A DNA stretch of 64,000 bases. Source: AM-0621 sp964386705 (GTDB lineage: Bacteria > Planctomycetota > Planctomycetia > Planctomycetales > Planctomycetaceae). The notes under the pieces were generated by a model that had not been told where the DNA came from, ran no database searches, and saw only the letters and a list, made by a program, of their open reading frames with translations. The position numbers and the translations under genes were made by a program. Location of the stretch: assembly GCA_964386705.1 (NCBI GenBank), contig CAYLTY010000011.1:7742-71741 (forward strand), in the 5' to 3' direction. Each line of letters starts with the position of its first letter. Position 1 is the stretch's first letter. Shown here piece after piece: positions 7,899-15,418 of this stretch.

Positions 7899-9308
7899 TT
7901 ATTGGAACTTGTTCAACGCGTACATGGAACCGCGGTAAGCCGATAGGCCGCGAGTCTGCATCTGCAGAGCGAGTTGGTAGCTTTGAGCGGCTTCCTGCGG
8001 ACGACCGGCGGCAGAGAACTGCTCTCCGATAAAGAAGCGGGCTTCGCAAGCCTGAGCGTTCTGCACAGTTTTGTCGGCCTTAGCCGCAATCGATAACAGC
8101 TGAGCCGACGTCATGTCACCCACGTGGAACAGGATCACTTGATCGATCCAGTCACGTTGAGCTTCCGTCTTCTGACGGCTGGCCTGAGCGATGGTGGCAG
8201 CTTCCTGCCCGCGTCCCAAACGAATCAGAGTGATGATGCGCCAAGGGTTCATGAAGTGCGCCGTTGGCTGCAACTCAACGACCTTGTTGAAAGCTTCCAG
8301 CGCGCCGTTGTAGTCCTTGCCGAAGTACTTCGCGAAACCGATGTCCGAATAGGCCACGTAGTTGGTGGGATCGGACTTCAGCACGATCTCATAGTCAGCA
8401 ATGGCTTCTTTCCACTGACCACGGACCAGCTTGGTACTGCCGCGAAGGCTATACACACCGATCTGATTGGGGTTCATCTGCAGCGACGCGTTGAAGTCCT
8501 TCTCCGCCTGGGCTGGGTTGCCGCCTTCCAGGTAAGAGAACCCGCGATTGGTCAGCGCGGTGAAGTAATTGGGGCTCTTCTGCAGAGCCGTAGAGAAAGC
8601 CTGAATGGCTTCGTTCGTGCGGCCCATCTGCTGCAACAGCATGCCTTGATTGTTGTGGACCAGAGGTTCGTTCGGCAGAACCTGAACCGCCTGATTGAAA
8701 GTCGCCAGAGCTGCATCGTTCTGTCCGATTAGCGACAGTGCGTCCGCGAGCGCCATCAGCGAGCCGAGATGCTTGGGGTTGGCGATAACAGCCAGCTTGT
8801 AATCTTCCAGAGCGGCATTGGCTTCGCCCAAAGCGTTCTTGGCAATTGCTCGCTGATAGAGAATGTTCGCGCGGGATTCCGCATCGACGCCCTGGCGAGC
8901 CAATAACTGATTAGCAATATCCACCGAGGTCTTGGCGTGCGGCGGGTGCTTCTCAATGATGCCGAGATTCGTCATGCCGTACAGGTACGGCATGTAGTAG
9001 TTGTACGAACCGGTCTTAGTGGTTTCGAGAGCCGTTCGCGAGTCTGTAATACCATCGCGAATCAGCTGACTGTTCTTGCTCGCAATGCCCAACTCCACTC
9101 GCGCACTGCCACGCAGGTGCATCGCCACATCGTCTGTGGGGTTGGCCGTCAGAATGCCCGACGAGATATCCAGCACTTTGGCATAATCACCAGACTGATA
9201 AGCCTGGCTGGCCTGAGTGCGCTGAGTTTCGTGTTCCGGACGCGGTTCGGCGGAAGCAGTCGCAGCCAGTGACAAAACCAACAGAGTTGAGGTAGCAGTT
9301 GTCCTCAT
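7899..9308 (-). CDS. Exported TPR-repeat protein
   Basis: A protein of 469 residues with a signal peptide (MRTTATSTLLVLSLAATASA). The mature part is built of tetratricopeptide repeats. Clear units include TNEAIQAFSTALQKSPNYFT, NPAQAEKDFNASLQMNPNQI, WKEAIADYEIVLKSDPTNYV and YNGALEAFNKVVELQPTAHF, with less regular units before and after, roughly from residue 25 to 460. It should therefore be a periplasmic or otherwise exported scaffold for protein contacts; the partner is unknown. GAGGG lies about 9 bases before the ATG. It is the first gene of a two-gene unit with nadD, an odd pairing given the different compartments. Confidence 0.9.
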   Translation of the reverse strand: MRTTATSTLLVLSLAATASAEPRPEHETQRTQASQAYQSGDYAKVLDISSGILTANPTDDVAMHLRGSARVELGIASKNSQLIRDGITDSRTALETTKTGSYNYYMPYLYGMTNLGIIEKHPPHAKTSVDIANQLLARQGVDAESRANILYQRAIAKNALGEANAALEDYKLAVIANPKHLGSLMALADALSLIGQNDAALATFNQAVQVLPNEPLVHNNQGMLLQQMGRTNEAIQAFSTALQKSPNYFTALTNRGFSYLEGGNPAQAEKDFNASLQMNPNQIGVYSLRGSTKLVRGQWKEAIADYEIVLKSDPTNYVAYSDIGFAKYFGKDYNGALEAFNKVVELQPTAHFMNPWRIITLIRLGRGQEAATIAQASRQKTEAQRDWIDQVILFHVGDMTSAQLLSIAAKADKTVQNAQACEARFFIGEQFSAAGRPQEAAQSYQLALQMQTRGLSAYRGSMYALNKFQ

Positions 9309-9530
9309 GACGGTTGACCCTCAAGTCGCGAGATACAGTCGATATGCGGGAACAATCCCTATTTCCCGTCTGATATCCGAGACTATAGACCGAACCGCCA
9401 AATCACGCATAGACGAGTTCAGACGTTTCGAGTGGCGGACCGCCCACACACAACAGAACACCGAAAAACGTAGCGTTTTGAGCGTTCGAAGGCGATGAGT
9501 GCGTAAAGCCACGATCATCCGATCTGCAAA

Positions 9531-10034
9531 TCACGCATGACCTTCGTCAGTCGCCGAAACGCTGACGGCATCTCCGATGCTCAAACTGCCGCCTTCGAGA
9601 ATGACGGCTGTAATACCGCCATGGCCGCGCATAGCGTTGTAACCGCCGCGCCCCAGCACCTCTTCCATGCGCGAGCACGGAGCACACGGGCCAGTACCTT
9701 CCAGCAGGACGTCGCCAACTCGGAAACGCACGCCCTTCAGGGCCAGCAGGTTGATGCCAGAGATCACCAGGTTCCGCCGCAGATGCTCGGGTTGAACGGC
9801 GCGCCCCACAAAGCTGCTGAGAACGGCGAAGTGCTCATGCTGAATCAAGGTTACCTGCCGCTTGGAGCCGCCGCGTCCTTTGGCCGTGCGATCACCTTCC
9901 AAGCCAAAACCAGCACGGGCGTTCGTGGCCTGGACGATGTCGACCGACCCGCGACGTTCAGTGCGCAGGCCGATCCATTCCAGCCGACCATGTGTCGGAA
10001 AGACCGTCAGCAAGTCCTTGATGTTCTCCATCAT
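9531..10034 (-). CDS. MOSC domain protein
   Basis: A protein of 167 residues consisting of one MOSC domain (the molybdenum-cofactor sulfurase C-terminal fold). Visible features are FGLEGDRTAKGRGGSKRQVT early, HLRRNLVISGINLLALKG in the middle, and the key GTGPCAPCSRMEEVLGRGGY segment whose cysteine is the likely cofactor or sulfur-carrying residue. Single MOSC proteins such as YiiM act on N-hydroxylated substrates with molybdenum cofactor; this one's substrate is unknown. GAGG lies 5 bases before the first ATG (8 before the second at 10031) and is inside a hairpin stem (10040-10056). The gene follows the RTX gene by 39 bases on the same strand. Confidence 0.9.
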   Translation of the reverse strand: MMENIKDLLTVFPTHGRLEWIGLRTERRGSVDIVQATNARAGFGLEGDRTAKGRGGSKRQVTLIQHEHFAVLSSFVGRAVQPEHLRRNLVISGINLLALKGVRFRVGDVLLEGTGPCAPCSRMEEVLGRGGYNAMRGHGGITAVILEGGSLSIGDAVSVSATDEGHA

Positions 10035-10039
10035 CGCAA

Positions 10040-10056
10040 CCTCGCCAGTGGCGAGG
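10040..10056 (-). promoter_or_regulatory. Hairpin covering the MOSC gene ribosome binding site
   Basis: CCTCGCC (10040-10046) pairs perfectly with GGCGAGG (10050-10056) around a 3-base loop. Read on the minus strand, the GAGG that would bind the ribosome for the MOSC gene is the 3' arm of this stem. The hairpin could reduce MOSC translation or stabilise the 3' end of the upstream RTX message. No T-tract follows, so it is not a good intrinsic terminator. Confidence 0.35.
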
Positions 10057-10073
10057 CTGGATGACTCGCCGGA

Positions 10074-12626
10074 CTAGAACCGATTCAACGCCGTCAGCAA
10101 CGCCGCGCTGAGCACGAAGGTCTCATCAATCTCGCCGGGCTCGGCGCTGATCGAGTTCGTGCCCTGATTGCCGGCGATCCTATCAGCATTGCCGTTACCT
10201 GCGATGGTGTCGTCACCGTCACCACCTAGCAGGGTATCGTTGCCAAGGGCACCCGTGAGGATGTCGTTGCCATCGCCGCCGAGGATCACGTCATTGCCGA
10301 TGTCGCCGCTGATGGTGTCGTTGCCGTCATCGCCATTGATGAGGTCGTCGCCTTCCAGGCCGTCGATGAAGTCGTTGCCGTCACCGCCACGCATGGTGTC
10401 GTTACCGCCATCGCCGCGCATGGTGTCGTCGCCATCACCGCCCTTGACGAAGTCGTTACCCGCGTGACCTCGCATGAAGTCATTGCCCACGCCGCCATCC
10501 AGCGAGTCGTTGCCGATGGCTCCCAGCAGGGCGTCGTTACCACTCTCGCCGAAGATCAGGTCGTTGCCATCCCAGCCGACGAGGTTGTCATCGCCGAAGC
10601 CGCCGTAGATGGTGTCGTTGCCGGCATCGCCGTTCATGAAATCGTTGCCGAGGCCGCCCAGCATCGAGTCGTCGCCGTCGTTGCCGGACATCGAGTCATT
10701 GCCGTCACCGCCGTCGAGCACGTCGAGACCAACGCCGCCCGAGACGGTGTCCAGCCCGGCCTGACCGAACAGGCGATCGTTTCCGGCGCTGCCGTCGAGC
10801 AGATCGTCGCCATCACCACCATCGATCGTGTCAGCTCCGGCAGTACCCGTAATGGTGTCGTTCTCCACACCACCGTTGAACTGCACCAGCACTGCACCAG
10901 AGTTGTTTCCAGCACCGTTAATAACGTCCGCGCCGGTTTCGCCATTAACGATCAGCACTACCGGGCGACTGACACCGGACAGATTGTTGATATTGATAAT
11001 ATCATCGCCCGCACCAGCGTTGATGACGACACGTGTCACGTCCTCGCGGACAGTCGTGGTGCCGGACGAATCGGTCACTGTCAGGAGCCCACCCGAAGCA
11101 CCTACGGTGATCGTATTGCCTGCCGCATTGCCTCGGAACTCGACGGTGTCGCCGCCGCTGCCACCCGCTGTCGTGTCGGTCGCCCCGCCCGGCTGCCGGA
11201 TGATCATGTCATCGCCCCCGCCCCCGTCCAGCGAGTCGACGCCACTATTACCTGTAATGGTATCATCGCCTTCACCGCCATTGATGGCGTCGTTTCCGGC
11301 ACCTCCCAACAGTGAGTCGTCACCGAAACCGCCAAAAATGGCGTCGTTATTTATACCACCAATAACCGTATCATTGCCGATCGTGAAATTATTCGCGTCG
11401 TCGCCGTACAGAAGGTTCGCACCAGCGTTGTCATTCAACAGGTCGTCGCCGTTACCACCTTCCAGCGTGTCGTTGCCAGCGTTTCCGAAGATACTGTCGT
11501 TACCGTTATCGCCAGAGACGAAATCGTTACCAGAACCACCATAAGCCTGGTCGTTGCCCTGACCACCATACATGGTGTCATTCGACATGCCGCCAACGAG
11601 AGTATCATTACCGGTCGTCGCAAAGAGCGAATCATCGCCGTAGATCAGGTTGCCATCGGCACCGCCGTCCATGCTGTCGTTGCCAGCGCCGCCTTCCATC
11701 GTGTCGAGGCCAGCGTTGCCCGCGATCACGTCGTCGCCATTGTTGCCTTGCAACAGGTCGTTGCCCCCACCGCCAAGCAGGGAGTCGTTGCCGTCGTCGC
11801 CCTGTAGCGAGTCGCCATCCAGGTTGCCGTTCAGAATATCATTGCCGCCATTGCCGCGGATGGTGTCCCGTCCGAAGCCGCCGTCAATGTTATCGTTGCC
11901 GATGTCGGCCGTGCCGGTCGCGTCACCCTCGATGAAGTCGGCACCGTTACCGCCGAGGATGGTGTCGTCGCCATTGCCACCATAGAGCAGGTCATCGCCG
12001 TCACCGCCGTCGATATTGTCGTTCCCTGAACTGCGCAACACGTTGTCCGCGCCGTCACCAGCGCGGATGATGTCGTTACCGGCACCGCCGTCGAGCAGGT
12101 CGTTGCCGTTGCCGCCGTCCAGAATGTTGATGCCCGAACCGGCGTTGATGGTGTCGTTACCGTCGCCGCCGCGCAGCGAATCATTCAGATTCAACGATCC
12201 GATGATGGTGTCGTTGCCGTTTCCGGCATCGACCTGAATCTGGCTGAGCGAACTGAAGGTCGTTGAAGAGACAGCACTCAGGTCGATGGCGTTATTACCG
12301 CCGTCACCGAATACACTCAGACGCTGCACCTGAGATGGCGTCACGGCGGGCATTGAGGCCAATGGGGTCCCGTTGGCCAGCACTTGCACGCGGGTACTGT
12401 TGGATGGGTTCACTCGAACCGCAACGCTCTCGCCAGCACTCGTGATCACTTGCAGTTCGTTCTGGATGAACAGCGCCGTAACCGTCAGCAAGGATCGATC
12501 TTCAAGGTTCTCAGCAACATCCACCGTTCGGAGTTGAGCCGCCTGTAAGCCAGTCCGGTGACGCAATCTTGACTTCGAACGACGCGAGGCTCGACTTACG
12601 AACGTCTTCAGCCAGGAAATCAGCAT
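10074..12626 (-). CDS. RTX repeat calcium-binding protein with planctomycete leader
   Basis: An acidic protein of 850 residues. The N-terminus (MLISWLKTFVSRASRR, then a basic stretch) ends in LEDRSLLT at about residue 45, a variant of the planctomycete LEPR-XLL motif found at the head of giant exported proteins. RTX nonapeptides of the type GGDGNDxLxG fill about residues 150-490 and 600-820; each pair of turns binds calcium in a parallel beta-roll. Residues about 495-590 interrupt the roll with a beta-rich insert (VEFRGNAAGNTITVGASGG). The tail EIDETFVLSAALLTALNRF closely resembles that of the next RTX protein. ATG 12626 has GAGGG 7 bases upstream; the open frame extends to 12680 without such a signal. 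Likely surface-attached or secreted; the cargo or target is unknown. Confidence 0.88.
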   Translation of the reverse strand: MLISWLKTFVSRASRRSKSRLRHRTGLQAAQLRTVDVAENLEDRSLLTVTALFIQNELQVITSAGESVAVRVNPSNSTRVQVLANGTPLASMPAVTPSQVQRLSVFGDGGNNAIDLSAVSSTTFSSLSQIQVDAGNGNDTIIGSLNLNDSLRGGDGNDTINAGSGINILDGGNGNDLLDGGAGNDIIRAGDGADNVLRSSGNDNIDGGDGDDLLYGGNGDDTILGGNGADFIEGDATGTADIGNDNIDGGFGRDTIRGNGGNDILNGNLDGDSLQGDDGNDSLLGGGGNDLLQGNNGDDVIAGNAGLDTMEGGAGNDSMDGGADGNLIYGDDSLFATTGNDTLVGGMSNDTMYGGQGNDQAYGGSGNDFVSGDNGNDSIFGNAGNDTLEGGNGDDLLNDNAGANLLYGDDANNFTIGNDTVIGGINNDAIFGGFGDDSLLGGAGNDAINGGEGDDTITGNSGVDSLDGGGGDDMIIRQPGGATDTTAGGSGGDTVEFRGNAAGNTITVGASGGLLTVTDSSGTTTVREDVTRVVINAGAGDDIININNLSGVSRPVVLIVNGETGADVINGAGNNSGAVLVQFNGGVENDTITGTAGADTIDGGDGDDLLDGSAGNDRLFGQAGLDTVSGGVGLDVLDGGDGNDSMSGNDGDDSMLGGLGNDFMNGDAGNDTIYGGFGDDNLVGWDGNDLIFGESGNDALLGAIGNDSLDGGVGNDFMRGHAGNDFVKGGDGDDTMRGDGGNDTMRGGDGNDFIDGLEGDDLINGDDGNDTISGDIGNDVILGGDGNDILTGALGNDTLLGGDGDDTIAGNGNADRIAGNQGTNSISAEPGEIDETFVLSAALLTALNRF

Positions 12627-12807
12627 TAGCAAACCCTCGTGGTGCCGCAGCCTCGGATTGCGGACTGTCTTATTGTGCATTCTAAGAGTTCGCCGAGCGC
12701 GAACTCATACTGGCTCTAGCTGTCCCGCGCCGTCAATCAACGCATGTCGCTTTGGACTGCGCGCCGTAGCTTTTGATGAGGATTCTCAAGCAAAGTTCCG
12801 CGATTAC

Positions 12808-12830
12808 CCGCAGTTTGCCATAAACTGCGG
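12808..12830. repeat. Perfect 9-bp inverted repeat upstream of the RTX gene
   Basis: The 382-bp gap between the RTX gene start (12626) and the beta-propeller gene stop (13010) contains CCGCAGTTT (12808-12816) and AAACTGCGG (12822-12830) with a 5-base loop, a perfect hairpin about 180 bases upstream of the RTX start. It could end transcription from the propeller gene or serve as a protein binding site. No T-run follows on either strand. Apart from this hairpin I see no gene in the gap. Confidence 0.45.
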
Positions 12831-13009
12831 AGTCCACCGAAATGAACAGACTGTTCTGAAACGCAAGCAGCCACGCACAACACCCTGATCTTCAAGTGAA
12901 AGCGGCGTTTGCCCCTTCCCTGGTCGATCAACGCGTCATGCGTGGCTGCAAGCGAGTGCAGTGGTATCTGACGAGCGGAGCACAGTCGAGAACCTGCCCC
13001 GCGATTTCG

Positions 13010-14029
13010 TTAGAGACCAGAAACTTTCACGATCTGGCCAGTCGGGGTGCCATCGGCCTTGCCGAAGACGGTGATATAGAGGTTGCCATCAGCGTCAAAC
13101 GCGCAGCCAGCGGGCTTGTCGAGACCGACAATCTTCGTGGCCGCCTTGCCGGCGCCAGCTTTCGGATCGATGGCGAACAGGCCGCCCTTCGAAGCGTCGA
13201 CCCAGGAGAAGTCGGTCGCGAACCACTTGCCAGACTTCGGATGAGCCGCGAGGCCAGCAATGTCGTTCAAGCCGAGTTCCACCTTGGCCTTCAGCTTACC
13301 GTCCGGGCCGTAGATCGTCAGCAGGCTGTCGCCAGCCTGATTCACTTCGCCAATCTGGCCGATAACCAGATCCTTGCCGTCCGCCGAGTAAGCCACTGGG
13401 CCGGGAGCATCGACGTTCACAGCTTCCTTGGTGGCGATGGACAGATCCAGCGCGCCCCACTTGTCGCCCGTCTTGCTCGAAATCGCGATCCAGCCCTTGG
13501 TGTCGTCGCCATTGCAGGTCACGGCGATCTTCGAGCCGTTGGTCGCCACGCCGTAGAAGTTACCTTCGCCCTTGGGACTCTTTTCGCACGGAGCGATCGG
13601 GCCGAGGGTCACGGCTGCTGCGGTTTCCTTCTGAGGCGCTGCCGCTGGAGTGGTGCCGACCTTGTAGACGCGCACCAGTTCTTCACCGTCAACCCGGCTG
13701 CCGTCGCCGACGATCAGCGTGGTCTTGTCGAGGAATGCCAGACCCAGGGGGCCGATCGCGTACTTGGGTCCCTTGCCGTAGATGTCGGTGGGGTCCGGAT
13801 AGCCGGTGATCTCAGCCGTCAGCTTGCCGCTCTTGGGGTCGAGCCGATGCACTCCGGCATGGCTGGCGACGAACACATGACCGGTGTCGGGCTGCACTGC
13901 CACACCGCTGGGATTCATCAGTCCTTCGGCGACAACCTTCACCGCCGGGTCAGCCGCCGAAGCCGTGGCAGCCAGGCCCGTGACAATCACAGCCTTGCTG
14001 AGAAATAAAGCAATCCAGTTCTTGCGCAT
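13010..14029 (-). CDS. Exported beta-propeller protein (SMP-30/NHL-like)
   Basis: A protein of 339 residues with a signal peptide (WIALFLSKAVIVTGLAATASAAD). Repeated strand blocks are visible, each with an N-P-x-G-V-A or related start: LMNPSGVAVQPDTGHVFVAS, IGPLGLAFLDKTTLIVGDG, GEGNFYGVATNGSKIAVT, PGPVAYSADGKDLVIGQIGE, DIAGLAAHPKSGKWFATDF and KPAGCAFDADGNLYITVFG. These give about six blades of an NHL or SMP-30/gluconolactonase-type propeller. I cannot identify catalytic metal ligands, so a binding rather than enzymatic role is possible. It lies 88 bases downstream of the cytochrome c peroxidase gene on the same strand and may be co-transcribed with it. Confidence 0.75.
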   Translation of the reverse strand: MRKNWIALFLSKAVIVTGLAATASAADPAVKVVAEGLMNPSGVAVQPDTGHVFVASHAGVHRLDPKSGKLTAEITGYPDPTDIYGKGPKYAIGPLGLAFLDKTTLIVGDGSRVDGEELVRVYKVGTTPAAAPQKETAAAVTLGPIAPCEKSPKGEGNFYGVATNGSKIAVTCNGDDTKGWIAISSKTGDKWGALDLSIATKEAVNVDAPGPVAYSADGKDLVIGQIGEVNQAGDSLLTIYGPDGKLKAKVELGLNDIAGLAAHPKSGKWFATDFSWVDASKGGLFAIDPKAGAGKAATKIVGLDKPAGCAFDADGNLYITVFGKADGTPTGQIVKVSGL

Positions 14030-14117
14030 CGTGCATTCCTCTTCAGTTTAGGGGAGATTCAGAGTCTGCTTTAAAATCAGAAATTGATGAGCGATGGAAC
14101 GAACGCCGGGGCCCTCT

Positions 14118-15125
14118 CTACGGCAGTTTGGGCGCCGCGTGATTGGGATAATCCGGGCTCGCGAGTCCTTCTTTCAAAAAGATCACCAGGTCCGACTTCT
14201 CTTCGTCCGTCAGCTTGAGTGTGTAGATCTCTTCATCGAGCCAGTCGTTCGCGGTGCCGCCTTTGTTGTAGTAGTCCACAACTTCTTCCAGCGTCTTCAG
14301 GCTGCCGTCGTGCATGTAAGGACCGGAGCGGGCGATCTCACGCAAGGTCGGCGTCTTGAACGAACCGCGATCGCCCTCCAGCTTGCTGATCGATTCGCGG
14401 CCAACGTCCGGCTTGTCGGCAGCCATGCCAACCCCGACGTTGTGATAGCTGCCATCCGAGAAGCTGGGTCCGGAGTGGCATGCCGAGCAGTGGCCTTTGC
14501 CAAAGAACAGCTTCATGCCGCGCTGAGCCTTCGCCGACAGAGCCTTCTCGTCACCAGCCTTGAACTTGTCGTAAGGAGCGTTGCCAGACACCACCGTGCG
14601 TTCGTAAGCGGCGATGGCTTTTGCAATGCCTTCCTTGTTGACGTCCGTGCCGAACACGGCTTTGAACTGCGTGCGATAGCCTTCGATCTTGCTGAGCTTC
14701 GCAACCGCGTCTTCCAGCGAGAGCGCCATTTCGATCGGGTTCTGAATCGGCCCCAGCGCCTGGTCTTCCAGCGACTTCGCGCGCCCGTCCCAGAACTGCT
14801 GACTGTAATACGCCGCGTTGATTACCGACGGAGCACTGCGTCCGCCGACCTGACCCCCGACGCCCGTCGCGAACCGTTCGCCATTGCTGAAACCCTTCTT
14901 CGGGTCGTGGCAACTGGCGCAGGAAACCGTGTTGTCTTTGGACAGGCGCGGATCGAAATAGAGCTGCTTGCCGAGTTCGATCTTGGCGGCCGACGGCTGA
15001 TTGTCTTCCGGCCAAGCAATCGCGGGCAGTCCCAGCGGAACGGTTGGTGCCTTGTCGGCGGAGAAGACTGCAGAAGCGCCCACAACACAAATCGTCACAG
15101 CGCTCCATCGAGCAAATTGCAGCAT
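14118..15125 (-). CDS. Diheme cytochrome c peroxidase (CCP/MauG family)
   Basis: An exported protein of 335 residues that in the family reduces hydrogen peroxide with electrons from small cytochromes, or acts as a MauG-like oxidase. A signal peptide covers the first 23 or so residues. The two c-type heme sites are CASCHDPKKGFSNG (C69, C72, H73) and CSACHSGPSFSDGSYHNVG (C213, C216, H217). Between them are FWDGRAKSLEDQALGPIQNP and other family blocks, and FKTPTLREIARSGPYMHDGS follows the second site. Start chosen at the ATG 15125 because GAGAGG lies 9 bases upstream; that purine run directly abuts an earlier in-frame ATG (15134). Length is typical of CCP (300-350 aa). Confidence 0.93.
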   Translation of the reverse strand: MLQFARWSAVTICVVGASAVFSADKAPTVPLGLPAIAWPEDNQPSAAKIELGKQLYFDPRLSKDNTVSCASCHDPKKGFSNGERFATGVGGQVGGRSAPSVINAAYYSQQFWDGRAKSLEDQALGPIQNPIEMALSLEDAVAKLSKIEGYRTQFKAVFGTDVNKEGIAKAIAAYERTVVSGNAPYDKFKAGDEKALSAKAQRGMKLFFGKGHCSACHSGPSFSDGSYHNVGVGMAADKPDVGRESISKLEGDRGSFKTPTLREIARSGPYMHDGSLKTLEEVVDYYNKGGTANDWLDEEIYTLKLTDEEKSDLVIFLKEGLASPDYPNHAAPKLP

Positions 15126-15339
15126 GTCAGACATCCTCTCAGGCGATCGCGGCCATCAACAGCGTCATTCCAAGAAGACGCCAAATCGAACCAGCGAAGA
15201 GTGTGGGCAGGGCAGAATCAGGTGATCCAAAGATGGACCGCCGGGCAGGCCCCAGCATGTTGCCGACTGCGCCGAAGCCCTGCAAGCAACGCCGGTTCCC
15301 AACAGCTCACTGATTGCTGCTCGGTGCTGCACGCGAGGC

Positions 15340-15377
15340 AAAACAAAAAGCCTGTCGCGACACGGCGCGACAGGCTT
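15340..15377 (-). terminator. Strong intrinsic terminator of the large RTX gene
   Basis: A perfect 12-bp stem, AAGCCTGTCGCG (15348-15359) with CGCGACAGGCTT (15366-15377), encloses a 6-base loop. On the minus strand it is followed by TTTTGTTTT (15347 down to 15339-15340). It starts about 40 bases after the stop of the large RTX gene at 15419, which reads on that strand. Confidence 0.88.
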
Positions 15378-15418
15378 CAGATTGCTCAATCGGCTCAACA
15401 ACTTCGACAGATCTTTCT

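Noticed and set aside
10168..12237. Long plus-strand open frames opposite the 850-aa RTX gene, rich in Ser/Pro/Leu or Val/Ala
   Set aside because: They are antisense to GGxGxDx repeats, whose codons rarely give stops on the other strand. The minus-strand product has clear RTX structure, a leader and a tail.
12896..14008. 370-codon plus-strand frame over the propeller gene
   Set aside because: The minus-strand product has a signal peptide and repeated blades; the plus-strand one has neither.
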